In this document: positions 25,653 through 35,473 of the stretch, one piece after another | Layout: the number at the start of each line of letters is the position of its first letter | Numbering within the stretch: position 1 is the first letter of the stretch | Assembly (NCBI RefSeq): GCF_003268655.1 | Contig: NZ_CP029642.1 | Span: 434,001-498,000, forward strand | Direction: 5' to 3' | DNA: 64,000 bases | DNA from: Arthrobacter dokdonellae | GTDB taxonomy: Bacteria > Actinomycetota > Actinomycetes > Actinomycetales > Micrococcaceae | Notes under the pieces: generated by a model | Seen by the model: only the letters and a program-made list of their open reading frames with translations | Database searches by the model: none | What the model was told of the DNA's origin: nothing | Made by a program: the position numbers and the translations under genes

Positions 25653-26896
25653 TCCTCGACGGGAAGCGGCTTGGCGGCAGGAGCGGTAAGTATGGAGGCG
25701 ACGATGGCCACACCGATGGCCAGCAGCGCCCAGCGGACGGTGACGTGGTCGCCGAGGAAGCCAAGGAGCGGCGGTCCGGCCAGAAACGCGACGTAGCCGA
25801 TGGTGGAGACGACGGAAACGCGGGCAGCCGCCCGGGCGGGGTCGTCCGCGGCGGCGGACATGCCCATGGGGAAGCCCATTGCCGCCCCGGCTCCCCAGAA
25901 CACGGCGCCAAGTCCCGCGAGCCAGATGTTCGGGGCCACCACAAACAGGACCAGGCCCAGCAGGGCCGCGCCGAGGCTGCCGTAAAGGACGGGCACGCGG
26001 CCGTGGGCGTCGATGAACCGGCCGCCAAAGAACCTGAAGGCCGTCATGGACGCCACGAACACGGCAAACATGACGGCCCCGCCGGATTCGGTGGCACCGA
26101 TGCCGTCCACGGTCGCCTTCGCGATCCAGTCGTTCGCGGCGCCCTCGGTCAGTGCCGCACCAAGCACCACCAGCCCCACCAGGAGCGTGCGGCTCTCCGA
26201 CCACGCGCTGCGCGCCTTGCCAGGCAGGGCACCGCCTGAAATGTCGCTGCCGGGCAGGGAGCCGCCGGGCGCCCGGGCCGGCTGGGACCCGGGCGCACGC
26301 TGGGAGTCAGGCGCCGCCGTCGTGCGTGCGGAAGGAAGGAAGTGCCTCGGGATGGCGACCATGGCCACCACCACCAGGGCGACAATGGCAAACAGGTGCG
26401 CGGACATGCTGACGTTCATCGCTGACAACGCGGCTCCGACGAGCGCCCCCACCAGGGCTCCGCCGCTGAAGCCGGCATGGAACTGCGGCATGATGGTCCG
26501 GCCCAGGCGCCGTTCCACGTCGGCCCCCTCCACGTTTTGGGAAACGTCCCACAGGCCGATCCCCACGCCGAAGAAGAACAGGCCGAGTGCGGTCAGCGGC
26601 ACCGAACCCCAGGCAAGCGCCGTGGCGATGATGAGGCCGCCGAGGGAGGAGGTGAAGCCTCCCACCTGGACCGTGCACGCCGTGCCCAGGCGCGCCACCA
26701 CCGTGCCGGCGAGGGGCAGGGCAATGACGGAGCCGGCCGCAATGGTCAGCAGAAGCAGGCCCATCTCACCGGCAGTCAGCCCCAGGACGCGCGTGACGGC
26801 GGGGATCCGGGCCGCCCAGCTGGCAAACACGAAGCCGTTGATGGCAAAGACGGCAAACGTGGCCAGGGCCGCGTGGCGGACCGATTTCTGGTTCAT
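25631..26896 (-). CDS. MFS transporter
   Basis: The protein has 421 residues from ATG 26896 (MNQKSVRHAALATF); the frame upstream overlaps the TetR gene and is discarded. Twelve membrane segments surround a central cytoplasmic loop rich in Pro/Gly/Ala (about 195-235). The helix pattern RIPAVTRVLGLTAGEMGLLL is typical of the small drug or sugar-efflux-like MFS group found beside TetR genes. It starts 14 bases after the TetR stop and is most likely the target of that repressor. The substrate is unknown. Confidence 0.85.
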   Translation of the reverse strand: MNQKSVRHAALATFAVFAINGFVFASWAARIPAVTRVLGLTAGEMGLLLLTIAAGSVIALPLAGTVVARLGTACTVQVGGFTSSLGGLIIATALAWGSVPLTALGLFFFGVGIGLWDVSQNVEGADVERRLGRTIMPQFHAGFSGGALVGALVGAALSAMNVSMSAHLFAIVALVVVAMVAIPRHFLPSARTTAAPDSQRAPGSQPARAPGGSLPGSDISGGALPGKARSAWSESRTLLVGLVVLGAALTEGAANDWIAKATVDGIGATESGGAVMFAVFVASMTAFRFFGGRFIDAHGRVPVLYGSLGAALLGLVLFVVAPNIWLAGLGAVFWGAGAAMGFPMGMSAAADDPARAAARVSVVSTIGYVAFLAGPPLLGFLGDHVTVRWALLAIGVAIVASILTAPAAKPLPVEDYVGASH

Positions 26897-26910
26897 GGAG
26901 GGGATGGCCT

Positions 26911-27516
26911 TCACTGGTCGTTGGTTCGGCTGGTGGGGGCGAACAGGGTGGCGGCCAGGTGTTCCAGGTCCTGGGCCATGTCGATGGTTTTGTCGTACAT
27001 CCACTGCAGCTGCAGTCCGTCCGAGGCCGCGACCAGGAGCCTGGCGAGCACAGTGGCCGGCAGGTCGTCGCGCAGCGTGCCGGCGGCCTGCCCGGCGGCG
27101 ATGTCGCGGGCCGCGGTCTCCACTATTGCCTTGAAGCGTTCCTGGAAGTAATCGTGGGAGGCGTGGCCGGGCGAGCTGGCCGTCGCCGACGCCACTGCGT
27201 ATAGCGTGGTCAACCCCGGCTGGGTGGCATTCCGCCGGGCCACGGCGGGCATGGTGGAGACCAGCCCCCCGCTCTCCCCGCCGATGTCCCGGTGGGCGCG
27301 CCGGTCGCGTTCCTTCAGGACGGCCGTGAGCAGTTCCTGCTTGCTGCTGAAGTAGTGGAACAGGGTGGCCTCGCGCACGCCCACCCGTTCGGCGACGCGT
27401 TTGAGGGCCGTGCCCTCAAAACCGTCCGTGGCAAAGATGTCGGTGGCCGTCTGGATGATTTGCTCCCGGCGTTCAACGCCCTTGGCGTACCGCCCGCGGG
27501 ATTGCGGAATCGACAT
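26911..27516 (-). CDS. TetR/AcrR family transcriptional regulator
   Basis: This 201-residue regulator has the TetR DNA-binding domain at about residues 12-60: QTATDIFATDGFEGTALKRV, then VREATLFHYFSSKQELLTAV. A divergent ligand-binding domain follows. It is the first gene of a two-gene unit with the MFS exporter, so autoregulation of the pair is the simplest model. No obvious palindrome was picked out in the short gap before the GH3 pseudogene. Confidence 0.92.
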   Translation of the reverse strand: MSIPQSRGRYAKGVERREQIIQTATDIFATDGFEGTALKRVAERVGVREATLFHYFSSKQELLTAVLKERDRRAHRDIGGESGGLVSTMPAVARRNATQPGLTTLYAVASATASSPGHASHDYFQERFKAIVETAARDIAAGQAAGTLRDDLPATVLARLLVAASDGLQLQWMYDKTIDMAQDLEHLAATLFAPTSRTNDQ

Positions 27517-27586
27517 GCCTCCCAGTCTATTTCACGCGGGCTGACAAAATCTAGTCATACTTTGTTTTTACCGGGACGCTGTCCGC

Positions 27587-29341
27587 ATGACAGCCGCACC
27601 CCGCCCTGAACCGCAGACCCCACCCGATGCCCGGCTGCGCGACCTGGCCCGTTCCTTCTCGCTGGAGCAGCAGGTCTGGCTGCTGGCCGGCGCGGACGTC
27701 TGTCCACGCGGGCCATCCCGGAGATCGGCCTGGGTCGGATTGTGCTCTCCGACGGGCCCTCGGGCGTCCGCGGGGAGGATTTTGACGAGCGGCACGATTC
27801 CCTCTCCCTGCCGTCCTCATCGGCCCTCGGGGCCAGCTGGAGCCTGGACGTCGCGCGCCGCTACGGCCAGGTGGTGGGCCAGGAGGCGCGCCGCAAGGGC
27901 GTCCACGCCGTGCTCGGCCCCACCATCAACCTCCACCGTTCGCCGCTGGGCGGCCGCCACTTTGAGGCGTTCAGCGAAGATCCCGTCCTGACGGCCCGTC
28001 TCGCGGCGGCCTATGTGGACGGCGTGCAGTCCATGGACGTCGGCGCCACCCCCAAGCACTACATCGCCAACGAGGCCGAGACAGACCGCTCCTGCCAAGG
28101 CACAACATTTCCCCGCTGGAAGGCCTGCACAGCGCACTGCCCGCGGACGTCGTCGTCCGGTACTCCCGCAGCGCGAAGGTGGCCGAGGGCCTGCAGGAAT
28201 TCCCACGCGGCAAACTCCACAACCCCGTCAGCGGCGTTCCCGGCATCCGCGTGACGTTCTTGGACGCAGCCGGGGCCGGGGTCAGCGGCGAGGACCGGCT
28301 GGCCTCCCGCCTGATTTGGTTTGGCGCCAGCACCCCGGAAGGGACCTCGGCGATCCGGCTGGATACGGTGTGGACGGTCCCTGCCGCAGGGGCGCATACC
28401 GTGGGCATCGGCACGGTCGGGCAGGTCAGGCTGACCATTGACGGCGCTGACGTTTTTGACGATGAACTCATCGACAGCACCAATGTACTGGGAGCGGCCC
28501 TGTTCGCGCCGCCGCAGAAGACCTTCGACGTCACCGCGGCTGCCGGCGGAAAAGTATCCCTGACGGCCGAATACCGGCTGCCGCCGAACCAGACGACACC
28601 CTTGACGGCGATCCTCCTCGGCGAGGAAGCAGCGGCGGGTGATCCGGCCGCGGAGATTGCCGAGGCCGTCGAGAACGCGCGGGGCGCCGACGTCGCGATC
28701 GTGGTGGTCGGCACCAACGCCGCCATCGAGTCTGAGGGTTTTGACCGCGAAAACCTGGACCTGCCCGGCCGCCAAAACGAACTGGTGGAGGCGGTTGCCG
28801 CAGCGAATCCGCGCACCGTTGTGGTGGTGATCTCCGGTTCGCCCGTGCTCATGCCATGGCGGGAAAAGTCGGGGCCGTGCTGCTGGGCTGGTTTGGCGGG
28901 CAGGAGTTTGGGGCCGCGATCGCGGACATCCTGCTGGACATCGCCGAACCCGGGGGCCGCCTGCCCACCTCCTGGCCGGCCGCACTGGCGGATGTGCCCG
29001 TGTTGAACACCACACCCGTGGACGGGCAGCTGGTGTACGGCGAGGGTATCCATGTCGGCTATCGGGCCTGGCTGAGGCAGCAGGCCGCCGGTGGGGCGGC
29101 GCCGGCATATCCTTTTGGCTTCGGCCAGGGCTACACCTCGTTTGTCCTGGGACATCCGGCGGTTCTGCCGTCGGGCCAAGGTACCGGTGTCCGGCTCCTC
29201 GGGCAACGTGGAGGTCCAGGTTCCGGCGCGTGCCTTTGCCCATTACGACGGCGGCTGGCAGCAGGAACCCGGTGTCTTCAGGGTCCTCGTGGGCAGGCAT
29301 GTGGAGGACGATTTCCAGGCGCGGAGGTGGAGATCGGCTGA
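27587..29341 (+). pseudogene. Glycoside hydrolase family 3 (beta-glucosidase type), multiply disrupted
   Basis: Fragments of one GH3 protein appear in order in different frames: SLEQQVWLLAGADV, then LSDGPSGVRGEDFDERHDSL and FEAFSEDPVLTARLAAAYVD, then a PA14-like region and SEGFDRENLDLPGRQNELVE of the C-terminal domain, then LLGWFGGQEFGAAIADIL and a fibronectin III-like end. Frame breaks lie near 27700, 28090, 28858, 29160 and close to the end. Near 28090 the homology jumps from the GATPKHYIANEAETDR segment to a much later part, deleting the stretch with the catalytic Asp nucleophile. The gene cannot make an active enzyme. Confidence 0.85.
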
Positions 29342-29380
29342 CTTCGGCCGCTCCGCAGCCCCACACGTCGGCCGGGACCG

Positions 29381-31063
29381 CTACCGAGCCCGTTCCACCC
29401 GCTTTTCATCCCAGACCGGTTCCTCGGATTCATACACCTTGCCGTCGGAGCCGAAGACCAGGAAGCGGTCAAAGGAGCGGGCAAACCAGCGGTCGTGCGT
29501 GACGGCCAGGACGGTCCCTTCGAAGGAGTCGATCGCCTTCTCCAGCGCCTCTGCTGAATGCAGGTCCAGGTTGTCGGTGGGCTCGTCGAGAAGCAGCAAC
29601 GTGGCTCCAGAGAGTTCAAGCAGCAGGATCTGGAAGCGCGCCTGCTGGCCGCCGGACAGGGAATCGTACTTCTGCTCGGAGCTGGAGGCCAGGCCGTAGC
29701 GGTCCAGTGCACCGGCGGCGGCCTCGCGGCCCAGACCGGAGCGGTGCTCGTCGCCACGGTGCAGGATGTCCAGCAACGTCCGGCCAAGCAGGTCCGGCCG
29801 GGCGTGGGTCTGGGCAAAGAAGCCGGGCCGGATGCGGGCGCCAAGCTTCACCGAGCCCTGGTGCGGCACGTGGGCAATTTCGACGTCGGACACCGGTTCG
29901 TGTTCCTTGTCCGGATCGGAACCGCCGGCTGCGAGCAGGCGCAGGAAGTGGCTCTTGCCTGAGCCGTTGGAACCCAGAATTCCCACCCGGTCGCCGAACC
30001 AGATCTCCGCGCTGAACGGCTTCATCAGCCCCGAAAGCTCCAGCTTTGTGGCCACGACGGCTCGCTTGGCCGTGCGCCCGCCCTTGAGGCGCATCTTCAC
30101 GTTCTGTTCGATCGGAAGCGCCTCGGGCGGACCCTTTTCCAGGAATTGCGCCAGGCGCGATTGCGCCGCCTGGTAGCGGTTCGCCATGTCGGAGCGGAAC
30201 GCGGCCTTGTTCTTGTACATGTTGACGAGTTCCTTGAGCTTGACGTGCTCCTCATCCCAGCGCTTGCGCAACTCCTCAAAGCGGGCATTGCGGTCCTCGC
30301 GCGCCTTCACGTACGATTCAAAGCCGCCGCCGTGGGTCCAGCTGGACGCGCCGTTGATGCCCGGCTCCAGGGTGACGATCCTGTCCGCGGCGTTGGCCAG
30401 CAGTTCCCGGTCGTGGCTGACGAACAGCACGGACTTGTCCGACGCAGCCATTTTCGCCTCGAGCCAGCGCTTGCCCGGGACGTCCAGGTAGTTGTCCGGC
30501 TCATCGAGCAGCAGCACCTCGTCCGGACCGGCAAACAACGCTTCCAGCACCAGGCGCTTTTGCTCGCCGCCGCTGAGGGATGAGGCCTTGCGGTACTGCG
30601 CCGAATAGAAATCCATGCCCATGGCGGCCATGGTGACTTCGTCCCAGGTCGTTTCCATTTCGTACCCGCCCGCATCACCCCAGTCCGCGATCGCCTGCGC
30701 GTAGGCCATCTGGGCGGGCTCGTCGTCGCGCTCCATCATGGCCAGTTCGGCTAAGTCCACCGCCTTCCCGGCGCCGGAAATGTTGGCGGAGGCGACGGAC
30801 AGCAGCAAGTCCCGGACGGTGCTGTCGTCGCGGACCTGGCCCACGAACTGGCGCATGACTCCCATGCTGCCGGAGCGCGAAACAACACCCTCATCAGCCT
30901 TGATGTCCTGGCAGATGATGCGCAGCAGAGTGGTCTTGCCGGTGCCGTTGGGGCCGATCAGTGCCGTCTTTGTGCCGTCGGCGACGCGGAAGTTCACCCC
31001 GTTCAGCAGTTGCCGGCCGTCGGAGAGAAAGTAGTCAATGTTTGCAACGTCGATGTGTCCCAC
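29381..31063 (-). CDS. ABC-F family ATPase
   Basis: This 560-residue protein has two ABC domains and no membrane segments. Walker A motifs are GPNGTGKTTL (N-terminal) and GSNGSGKSH (C-terminal). Signatures are LSGGEQKRLVLEALF and LSGGQQARFQILLLELSG, and Walker B segments LLLDEPDNYLD and LLLDEPTDNLD end in the D-loop. A Lys/Arg-rich linker lies between (about 260-320). ABC-F proteins act on the ribosome, in translation or in antibiotic resistance by target protection. Which role applies here cannot be told from sequence. It is monocistronic, followed by the GH3 pseudogene on the other strand. Confidence 0.92.
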   Translation of the reverse strand: MGHIDVANIDYFLSDGRQLLNGVNFRVADGTKTALIGPNGTGKTTLLRIICQDIKADEGVVSRSGSMGVMRQFVGQVRDDSTVRDLLLSVASANISGAGKAVDLAELAMMERDDEPAQMAYAQAIADWGDAGGYEMETTWDEVTMAAMGMDFYSAQYRKASSLSGGEQKRLVLEALFAGPDEVLLLDEPDNYLDVPGKRWLEAKMAASDKSVLFVSHDRELLANAADRIVTLEPGINGASSWTHGGGFESYVKAREDRNARFEELRKRWDEEHVKLKELVNMYKNKAAFRSDMANRYQAAQSRLAQFLEKGPPEALPIEQNVKMRLKGGRTAKRAVVATKLELSGLMKPFSAEIWFGDRVGILGSNGSGKSHFLRLLAAGGSDPDKEHEPVSDVEIAHVPHQGSVKLGARIRPGFFAQTHARPDLLGRTLLDILHRGDEHRSGLGREAAAGALDRYGLASSSEQKYDSLSGGQQARFQILLLELSGATLLLLDEPTDNLDLHSAEALEKAIDSFEGTVLAVTHDRWFARSFDRFLVFGSDGKVYESEEPVWDEKRVERAR

Positions 31064-31362
31064 CGGTTAATCCTCCCATCTTTCCGCCCCGTCCAATTCG
31101 CCGTGGCCGCGGTCCCGCCGATGGGGAGGTGGGGTTAAAGCCCCTGCGAATTGGCCTGCCGGCATGACGACTTCAAGACGCCGATGGCGGCGAGGATTGA
31201 AGCATGAAAGGTTCCGTGTCCAGCAGGCCTGCACCGTCCTGGTTCATTGGCCACCCCGTGGTCGAGCACCGAGCTCTGCGAGGGCGTCGAGACCCTGGGC
31301 CCGGTGGTCGGGCTGCGATCTCTGCGGGGGCGTCGAGACCCTGGTCCCGGTGGCTGGGTCTG
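31064..31362. repeat. Intergenic region with 46-base imperfect tandem repeat
   Basis: The roughly 300-base gap between the ABC-F start and the end of the HNH gene contains two copies, 46 bases apart, of ctctgcgrgggcgtcgagac followed by cctggnccccggtgg-like sequence. They begin at about 31274 and 31320; a degenerate earlier partial copy (gtggtcgagcaccgag) is at about 31257. The motif gtcgagac with ggtggtcg recalls the dispersed palindromic repeats elsewhere in the window. No gene is supported here; the ABC-F promoter must lie in its left part. Confidence 0.6.
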
Positions 31363-33852
31363 TCAGCTGTCGGGTTGGTTGTTGTTGTTGGGGTGTTTGA
31401 AGTTGTAGTCGAGGAGGCTTTCGAGGGGGCTTTGACTTAGGTCGATCCGGGGTGCCGGGCCGGTTGTTGGGCGGTTTTTGTGGTGGCTGGGGTTTTTGGC
31501 GAGGCGTTTTTTGAGCCATTTGGGGTAGGCCGGTGGCTGGGTGTCGCGGGGTGCGGGGGCGTGGTATTTGCCGGTGGGCGAGGTCCAGCCCACGCGCCCG
31601 TCGGCGGTGGTGCAGGGCTTCCAGCCGCGCAGCTTGATCCCGGCCCGGTCCGGGTCCCGGTCCTGGCGGTAGCGGCCGTGGCGGTCCTTGTCGTCACGGA
31701 AGTGACGCAGCGCGTGATGGAGGCGGCAGCCCGGGTGGGTGTTGGCCCTTGTGGTGGGCCCGCCCTGGCCGTAGGCGATGACATGGTCGATGTCGGCGGT
31801 GATGGCCGGGTTGGTGCAGTTCGGGAACGAACACGTCTCGTTCAACGCCCGCAGCAGGGTTTTCTCGGCTTCCCGCAGCCGGTACCGTTCCGGGGCCAGC
31901 TCCGCCAGGGGCACGTTGGTGACGGGATCGGTGAGCACGCGCAGGAACGCCCCGGCGTTCGCCAGGAGCCTGCGGGCGGTTTCCTCCGGGATCGGCCCGT
32001 GCCCGGCCAGCTGCGCCGGTTCGTTCGTGGCTCCGAGCAGGCCCAGGACCGGGACCGTGATGATCACCTGCGCGCCCGGCAGCGGAGGCCCGGTGATCGC
32101 CGCCCCGTTGCGGGCGGCCTCGAGCTGGTCCAGGTAGTCCTGCACGGGATCCTCCAGCAACCCGTCGACCACCCCGTCCACCAGGGCGCCGGCAAGCCCG
32201 GCAACCAGCTCCCCAATCATGCCACCGGTGACACCGGAGCCGCCGCCCGTGCCGCCGTTGGTGGCTCCATTCGTGCCGCCGCCCGGGACGGAACCGTCCC
32301 CTCGGGCATGACCGTCCCGCATCACGGAGCCTCCGACCGTGCCGCCGGTGCCGGATGCCGTGCCGGTGCTGCCGGTGCCGGGTGGGGTGTCGGGGCAGAG
32401 GGTTCCGGTCAGGGGGATGTTTTCCGGGTTGGTCTCCCAGGCCCTGGCGCGGGCGTCGGCGTCCCGGGTCAGGGGCCCGATCACTTCGTGCGAGGGCCCG
32501 TGGGCCCAGTCCGGGACCACGTCCACCAGCGTCAACCCGGTATACCGGCCCTCTTCCATCGGGGTGGGGCTGGTGATGGTGTACATGTCCAGGATCTGGC
32601 CCGAGAACGGGTCGCTGATGAACCGTGCACCCACGTACGGGCCGCCGACAGGCCCGCCATTGCGGCCGCCGGCCACAGTGTGGCTGCCGTCCGGAGCGCC
32701 AGCGGCGCCGCCGGCATTGTTTCCTCCGGGCCCGTCGTGGCGGGTGTTGCCGTTGCTTCCGCCGGTGCTGCTTGAGCCGCCGTTGCTCCTGTCGCTGTCT
32801 GCGCCGGTCGTGCGGTTGTCGCTGTTGCTGAGCCCGGCGGTGGTTCCGCGGGTGGTTCCGGCGTTACTGTCGCTGTCGCTGAGCCCGCCGGTGGTTCCGC
32901 CGTTGGTTCCGGCGTTGCTGCCGCCGGTGGTGTTGGTGGTGCCTTCGTTGGTGGTGGTGGGGAGGGGTTGGTTTAGGAGGAGGAGGGTGGCGGTGTCGGC
33001 TTGGAGTTGGCCGGGGGTGCGGTGTTCGTCGGGGCCTTGTTGGGTCCGGGCGAGGCGCGTGCATTGGACGTAGGCGCCCTGGGCTGCCGGGGCGGGGATG
33101 TGCAGGGTCAGCCAGGACATGCCGTCCTTGCCCGGTTCGAGGGTGAGGGAGCGTTTGGCGATGGCCTGGCGGGTGCGGGTGGTGAGGGTTTCCGGGTGCA
33201 GGCCCTCGCGCATCCGCCGGGCCCGGGAGGCGAACCCGCCGGCGGTGGTGCCCGGCGCGGCGGCGAGCAGGCGGGACTCGAACGCGGTGATGTCGGCCGG
33301 GGCCAGGGACGGGGTTTGGGCCAGGGTGCCGGTTTCACCCAGGACCGTGCATGCGTGCCGCCAGGACAGGGTGCCGGTTTCCAGGGCGGTAAGGGTCTCG
33401 GGGTGGTGGGCGAGCAGTTCCACGGCCTGGCGGGCCAGGGCGGCCGCGCTGCCCTGGGCGATGCACAGGGTCGTGGCGATCTCGGCGGTCGCGGAGGCTT
33501 CGCCCAGCCCGGCCTGCCACGGATCCAGGGCCACCGCGGCCGATTCGACGGCGGCGGCGGCCAGGTGGCGGGCGAGCAGGGCCGCCTTCAACGCCGCGGT
33601 CCTCCCCTCCAGGACCCGCACCGCGGCCAGGGCGGCGATGGTGGCGTCCTGCACGGTGCGCGCGACCTGGACCCGCGAGGCCGGTTCCGGCTCCGGGGCC
33701 GGGTGCCGGGTGTACGCCGGCAGCCCGGCCAGCCCGGGCGTGTCGGGGCCGAAGGGTTCAATGGAGGGAAGGGACACGGCGGCGATGAGGGCCGCCACAT
33801 CCGCTGTGGCGGGAACTCCCCCGCTGCCGGGGCCGCTCTCCGGCCTGTCCAT
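31363..33852 (-). CDS. DUF222 domain HNH endonuclease-like protein
   Basis: The protein has about 829 residues from ATG 33852; a TTG at 33888 would add 12. The N-terminal 300 residues form the DUF222 helical region with many Ala/Leu helices. The middle (about 320-420) is a low-complexity Gly/Ser/Thr/Asn tract (e.g. GGTTGGLSDSDSNAGTT). The C-terminus holds the HNH site CSFPNCTNPAITADIDHVIA followed by NTHPGCRLHH. Such genes occur in many copies in Arthrobacter and relatives; a link to selfish elements or defence has been suggested but is not settled. The Ser/Gly/Asn tract is encoded by variable short repeats and could change length. Confidence 0.88.
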   Translation of the reverse strand: MDRPESGPGSGGVPATADVAALIAAVSLPSIEPFGPDTPGLAGLPAYTRHPAPEPEPASRVQVARTVQDATIAALAAVRVLEGRTAALKAALLARHLAAAAVESAAVALDPWQAGLGEASATAEIATTLCIAQGSAAALARQAVELLAHHPETLTALETGTLSWRHACTVLGETGTLAQTPSLAPADITAFESRLLAAAPGTTAGGFASRARRMREGLHPETLTTRTRQAIAKRSLTLEPGKDGMSWLTLHIPAPAAQGAYVQCTRLARTQQGPDEHRTPGQLQADTATLLLLNQPLPTTTNEGTTNTTGGSNAGTNGGTTGGLSDSDSNAGTTRGTTAGLSNSDNRTTGADSDRSNGGSSSTGGSNGNTRHDGPGGNNAGGAAGAPDGSHTVAGGRNGGPVGGPYVGARFISDPFSGQILDMYTITSPTPMEEGRYTGLTLVDVVPDWAHGPSHEVIGPLTRDADARARAWETNPENIPLTGTLCPDTPPGTGSTGTASGTGGTVGGSVMRDGHARGDGSVPGGGTNGATNGGTGGGSGVTGGMIGELVAGLAGALVDGVVDGLLEDPVQDYLDQLEAARNGAAITGPPLPGAQVIITVPVLGLLGATNEPAQLAGHGPIPEETARRLLANAGAFLRVLTDPVTNVPLAELAPERYRLREAEKTLLRALNETCSFPNCTNPAITADIDHVIAYGQGGPTTRANTHPGCRLHHALRHFRDDKDRHGRYRQDRDPDRAGIKLRGWKPCTTADGRVGWTSPTGKYHAPAPRDTQPPAYPKWLKKRLAKNPSHHKNRPTTGPAPRIDLSQSPLESLLDYNFKHPNNNNQPDS

Positions 33853-33997
33853 GACACCAAGCCTACGCCCTATATACCACACTCTCAATAGTTTCTAGAA
33901 CATTAGTTCTAAACAGTTTCCGCCCCGCCCACGCCACCAATCCCCGGACCCAGCGGCTCCACCATCGGAGTACTGACGGGCCCTACCGCCGGGGCGG

Positions 33998-34022
33998 GGA
34001 GTCAACAGGCTCGACCGCCGGC
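33998..34022. repeat. Dispersed REP-like element copy
   Basis: gtcaacaggctcgaccgccggcg is a divergent copy of the element seen at 36981-37005 and, inverted, at 54112-54137 (core tcgacaggctcaaccgccgg). It lies in the short gap between the HNH gene and the Bcr/CflA exporter. Confidence 0.5.
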
Positions 34023-34082
34023 GCGTGGCCTGGATCACCGGACCGCACCTCGGCCACGTCGGACGACCACCAGGTGGCGGAT

Positions 34083-35321
34083 TCAGCCCTCACGGCGCGC
34101 CAGGCGTCCCGCTGCAGCAACCGCACAAAGGGCCAATGAGGAGCAGATTGCCATTGATACGGCCATCGGAACGGCGGTGTGCTGCCCGGCGATGCCGGTC
34201 AGGGGACTTACCAGGCCACCGAAAAGGAACTGGACGGTCCCGAGCACCGCCGAGCCGGCGCCCGCCCGCCCGGGCACGCGGCCCTGCGCCATGGCGACGG
34301 CGTTGCCCATAATGAAGCCGACGCAGGCCTGGTTGACGAAGAGGTGGACCAGCGTGGGCCAGCCGGTAACGCCCGCCAGAATGAGGGCGAGACCCGCGAT
34401 ATTGACCACGCATGCCGTCGTGATCGCCGTCCGTAGGATCAGTCCCGGCTCGATCCGATCCACAAGCCTTGTGTTGACAAGGGCTCCCACGATGGAGCCT
34501 CCAGCATTGACCGCAAAGATCACCGAGTAGCCCAACGCTGAGAAGCCAAGCACGCTTTGCAGCACGAAGGACGAGGCGGAAATGTAGGAGAACAGAGACC
34601 CGAAAGTAAACCCAAACGCCAGCGAGTAGGCCATGAACGCGCGGTTGCGCATGACCCCCAAGGAGATGCTTACGACGCCGGCCAGGCCGCCACGGTGGCG
34701 CTTGTGCACCGGCAGGGTCTCCGGAACCACAAACACCGATCCGGCCAGCATCAGCAGCCCGAAACCTGCAAGCGCCCAGAAGGCAACCTGCCACGGGGCG
34801 ACACTGGCGATGACACCGCCGAGCAGTGGCGCAACGACAGGTGCGAGGGAAGTAATGGTTGCCAGGACTGAGAAGAGCTTGGCCGCCTGGCGGTCTGTCA
34901 CTATATCTGAGACGACGGCCCGCGCTATCACCACGCCCGCGGCACCAGAGACACCCTGAACCGCGCGGAGGGCAATGACGACGCCGATGCTGGGAGCCAC
35001 CACGATGGCCAGGCAGGTGGCCAAAAACAAAACGTTGCCCGCCACCATCAATCGGTGCCGCCCGACCATGTCCGAGATTGGGCCGAGCAGGAACTGTCCG
35101 ACGGCCATGCCCACCATGTACGTGGTCAAGGTCAGCTGAACTGCGGAAGCAGAAGTTTGGTAATAGTCGGCCACCCGCGGCATCGACGCCAGGTACATGT
35201 CGGTTGCCATGGGACTGACGGCGCTGAGGATTCCGAGAGCCATCACAAGTATGACCCGGTCCTTGCTGCCGGAAAGCCGCAGTCGCGAGCGGAAGGCGTC
35301 GTCGGGGTTCACTGCGGTCAT
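34083..35321 (-). CDS. Multidrug effflux MFS transporter, Bcr/CflA type
   Basis: The protein has 412 residues from ATG 35321 (MTAVNPDDAFRSRL) after an AAGGATG ribosome site; the frame further upstream is noise. Twelve membrane segments carry Bcr/CflA features: SPMATDMYLASMPRVADYY at helix 1, GPISDMVGRHRLMVAG in loop 2-3, and RAVQGVSGAAGVVIARAVVS in helix 4-5. It is a proton-coupled drug or amino-acid exporter of the inner membrane. It is monocistronic with respect to the downstream HNH gene's promoter region. Confidence 0.9.
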   Translation of the reverse strand: MTAVNPDDAFRSRLRLSGSKDRVILVMALGILSAVSPMATDMYLASMPRVADYYQTSASAVQLTLTTYMVGMAVGQFLLGPISDMVGRHRLMVAGNVLFLATCLAIVVAPSIGVVIALRAVQGVSGAAGVVIARAVVSDIVTDRQAAKLFSVLATITSLAPVVAPLLGGVIASVAPWQVAFWALAGFGLLMLAGSVFVVPETLPVHKRHRGGLAGVVSISLGVMRNRAFMAYSLAFGFTFGSLFSYISASSFVLQSVLGFSALGYSVIFAVNAGGSIVGALVNTRLVDRIEPGLILRTAITTACVVNIAGLALILAGVTGWPTLVHLFVNQACVGFIMGNAVAMAQGRVPGRAGAGSAVLGTVQFLFGGLVSPLTGIAGQHTAVPMAVSMAICSSLALCAVAAAGRLARREG

Positions 35322-35473
35322 GGACCATCCTTCAGAGGTCAGGCGGATCGGGAAGAACTTGCCCACACTACCGCTGGAGGCGCCCCGGAGGCGCGTCGGT
35401 GGAAGATGCAGGACAGCGGCTCGCGTGCCCTGCCGGATCGGGGCTTGATTCCAGAGCCCAAATGTTACGCCGC

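Noticed and set aside
29381..31063. Membrane ABC transporter ATPase
   Set aside because: Two ABC domains in one soluble chain with a charged linker and no permease nearby mark it as ABC-F.
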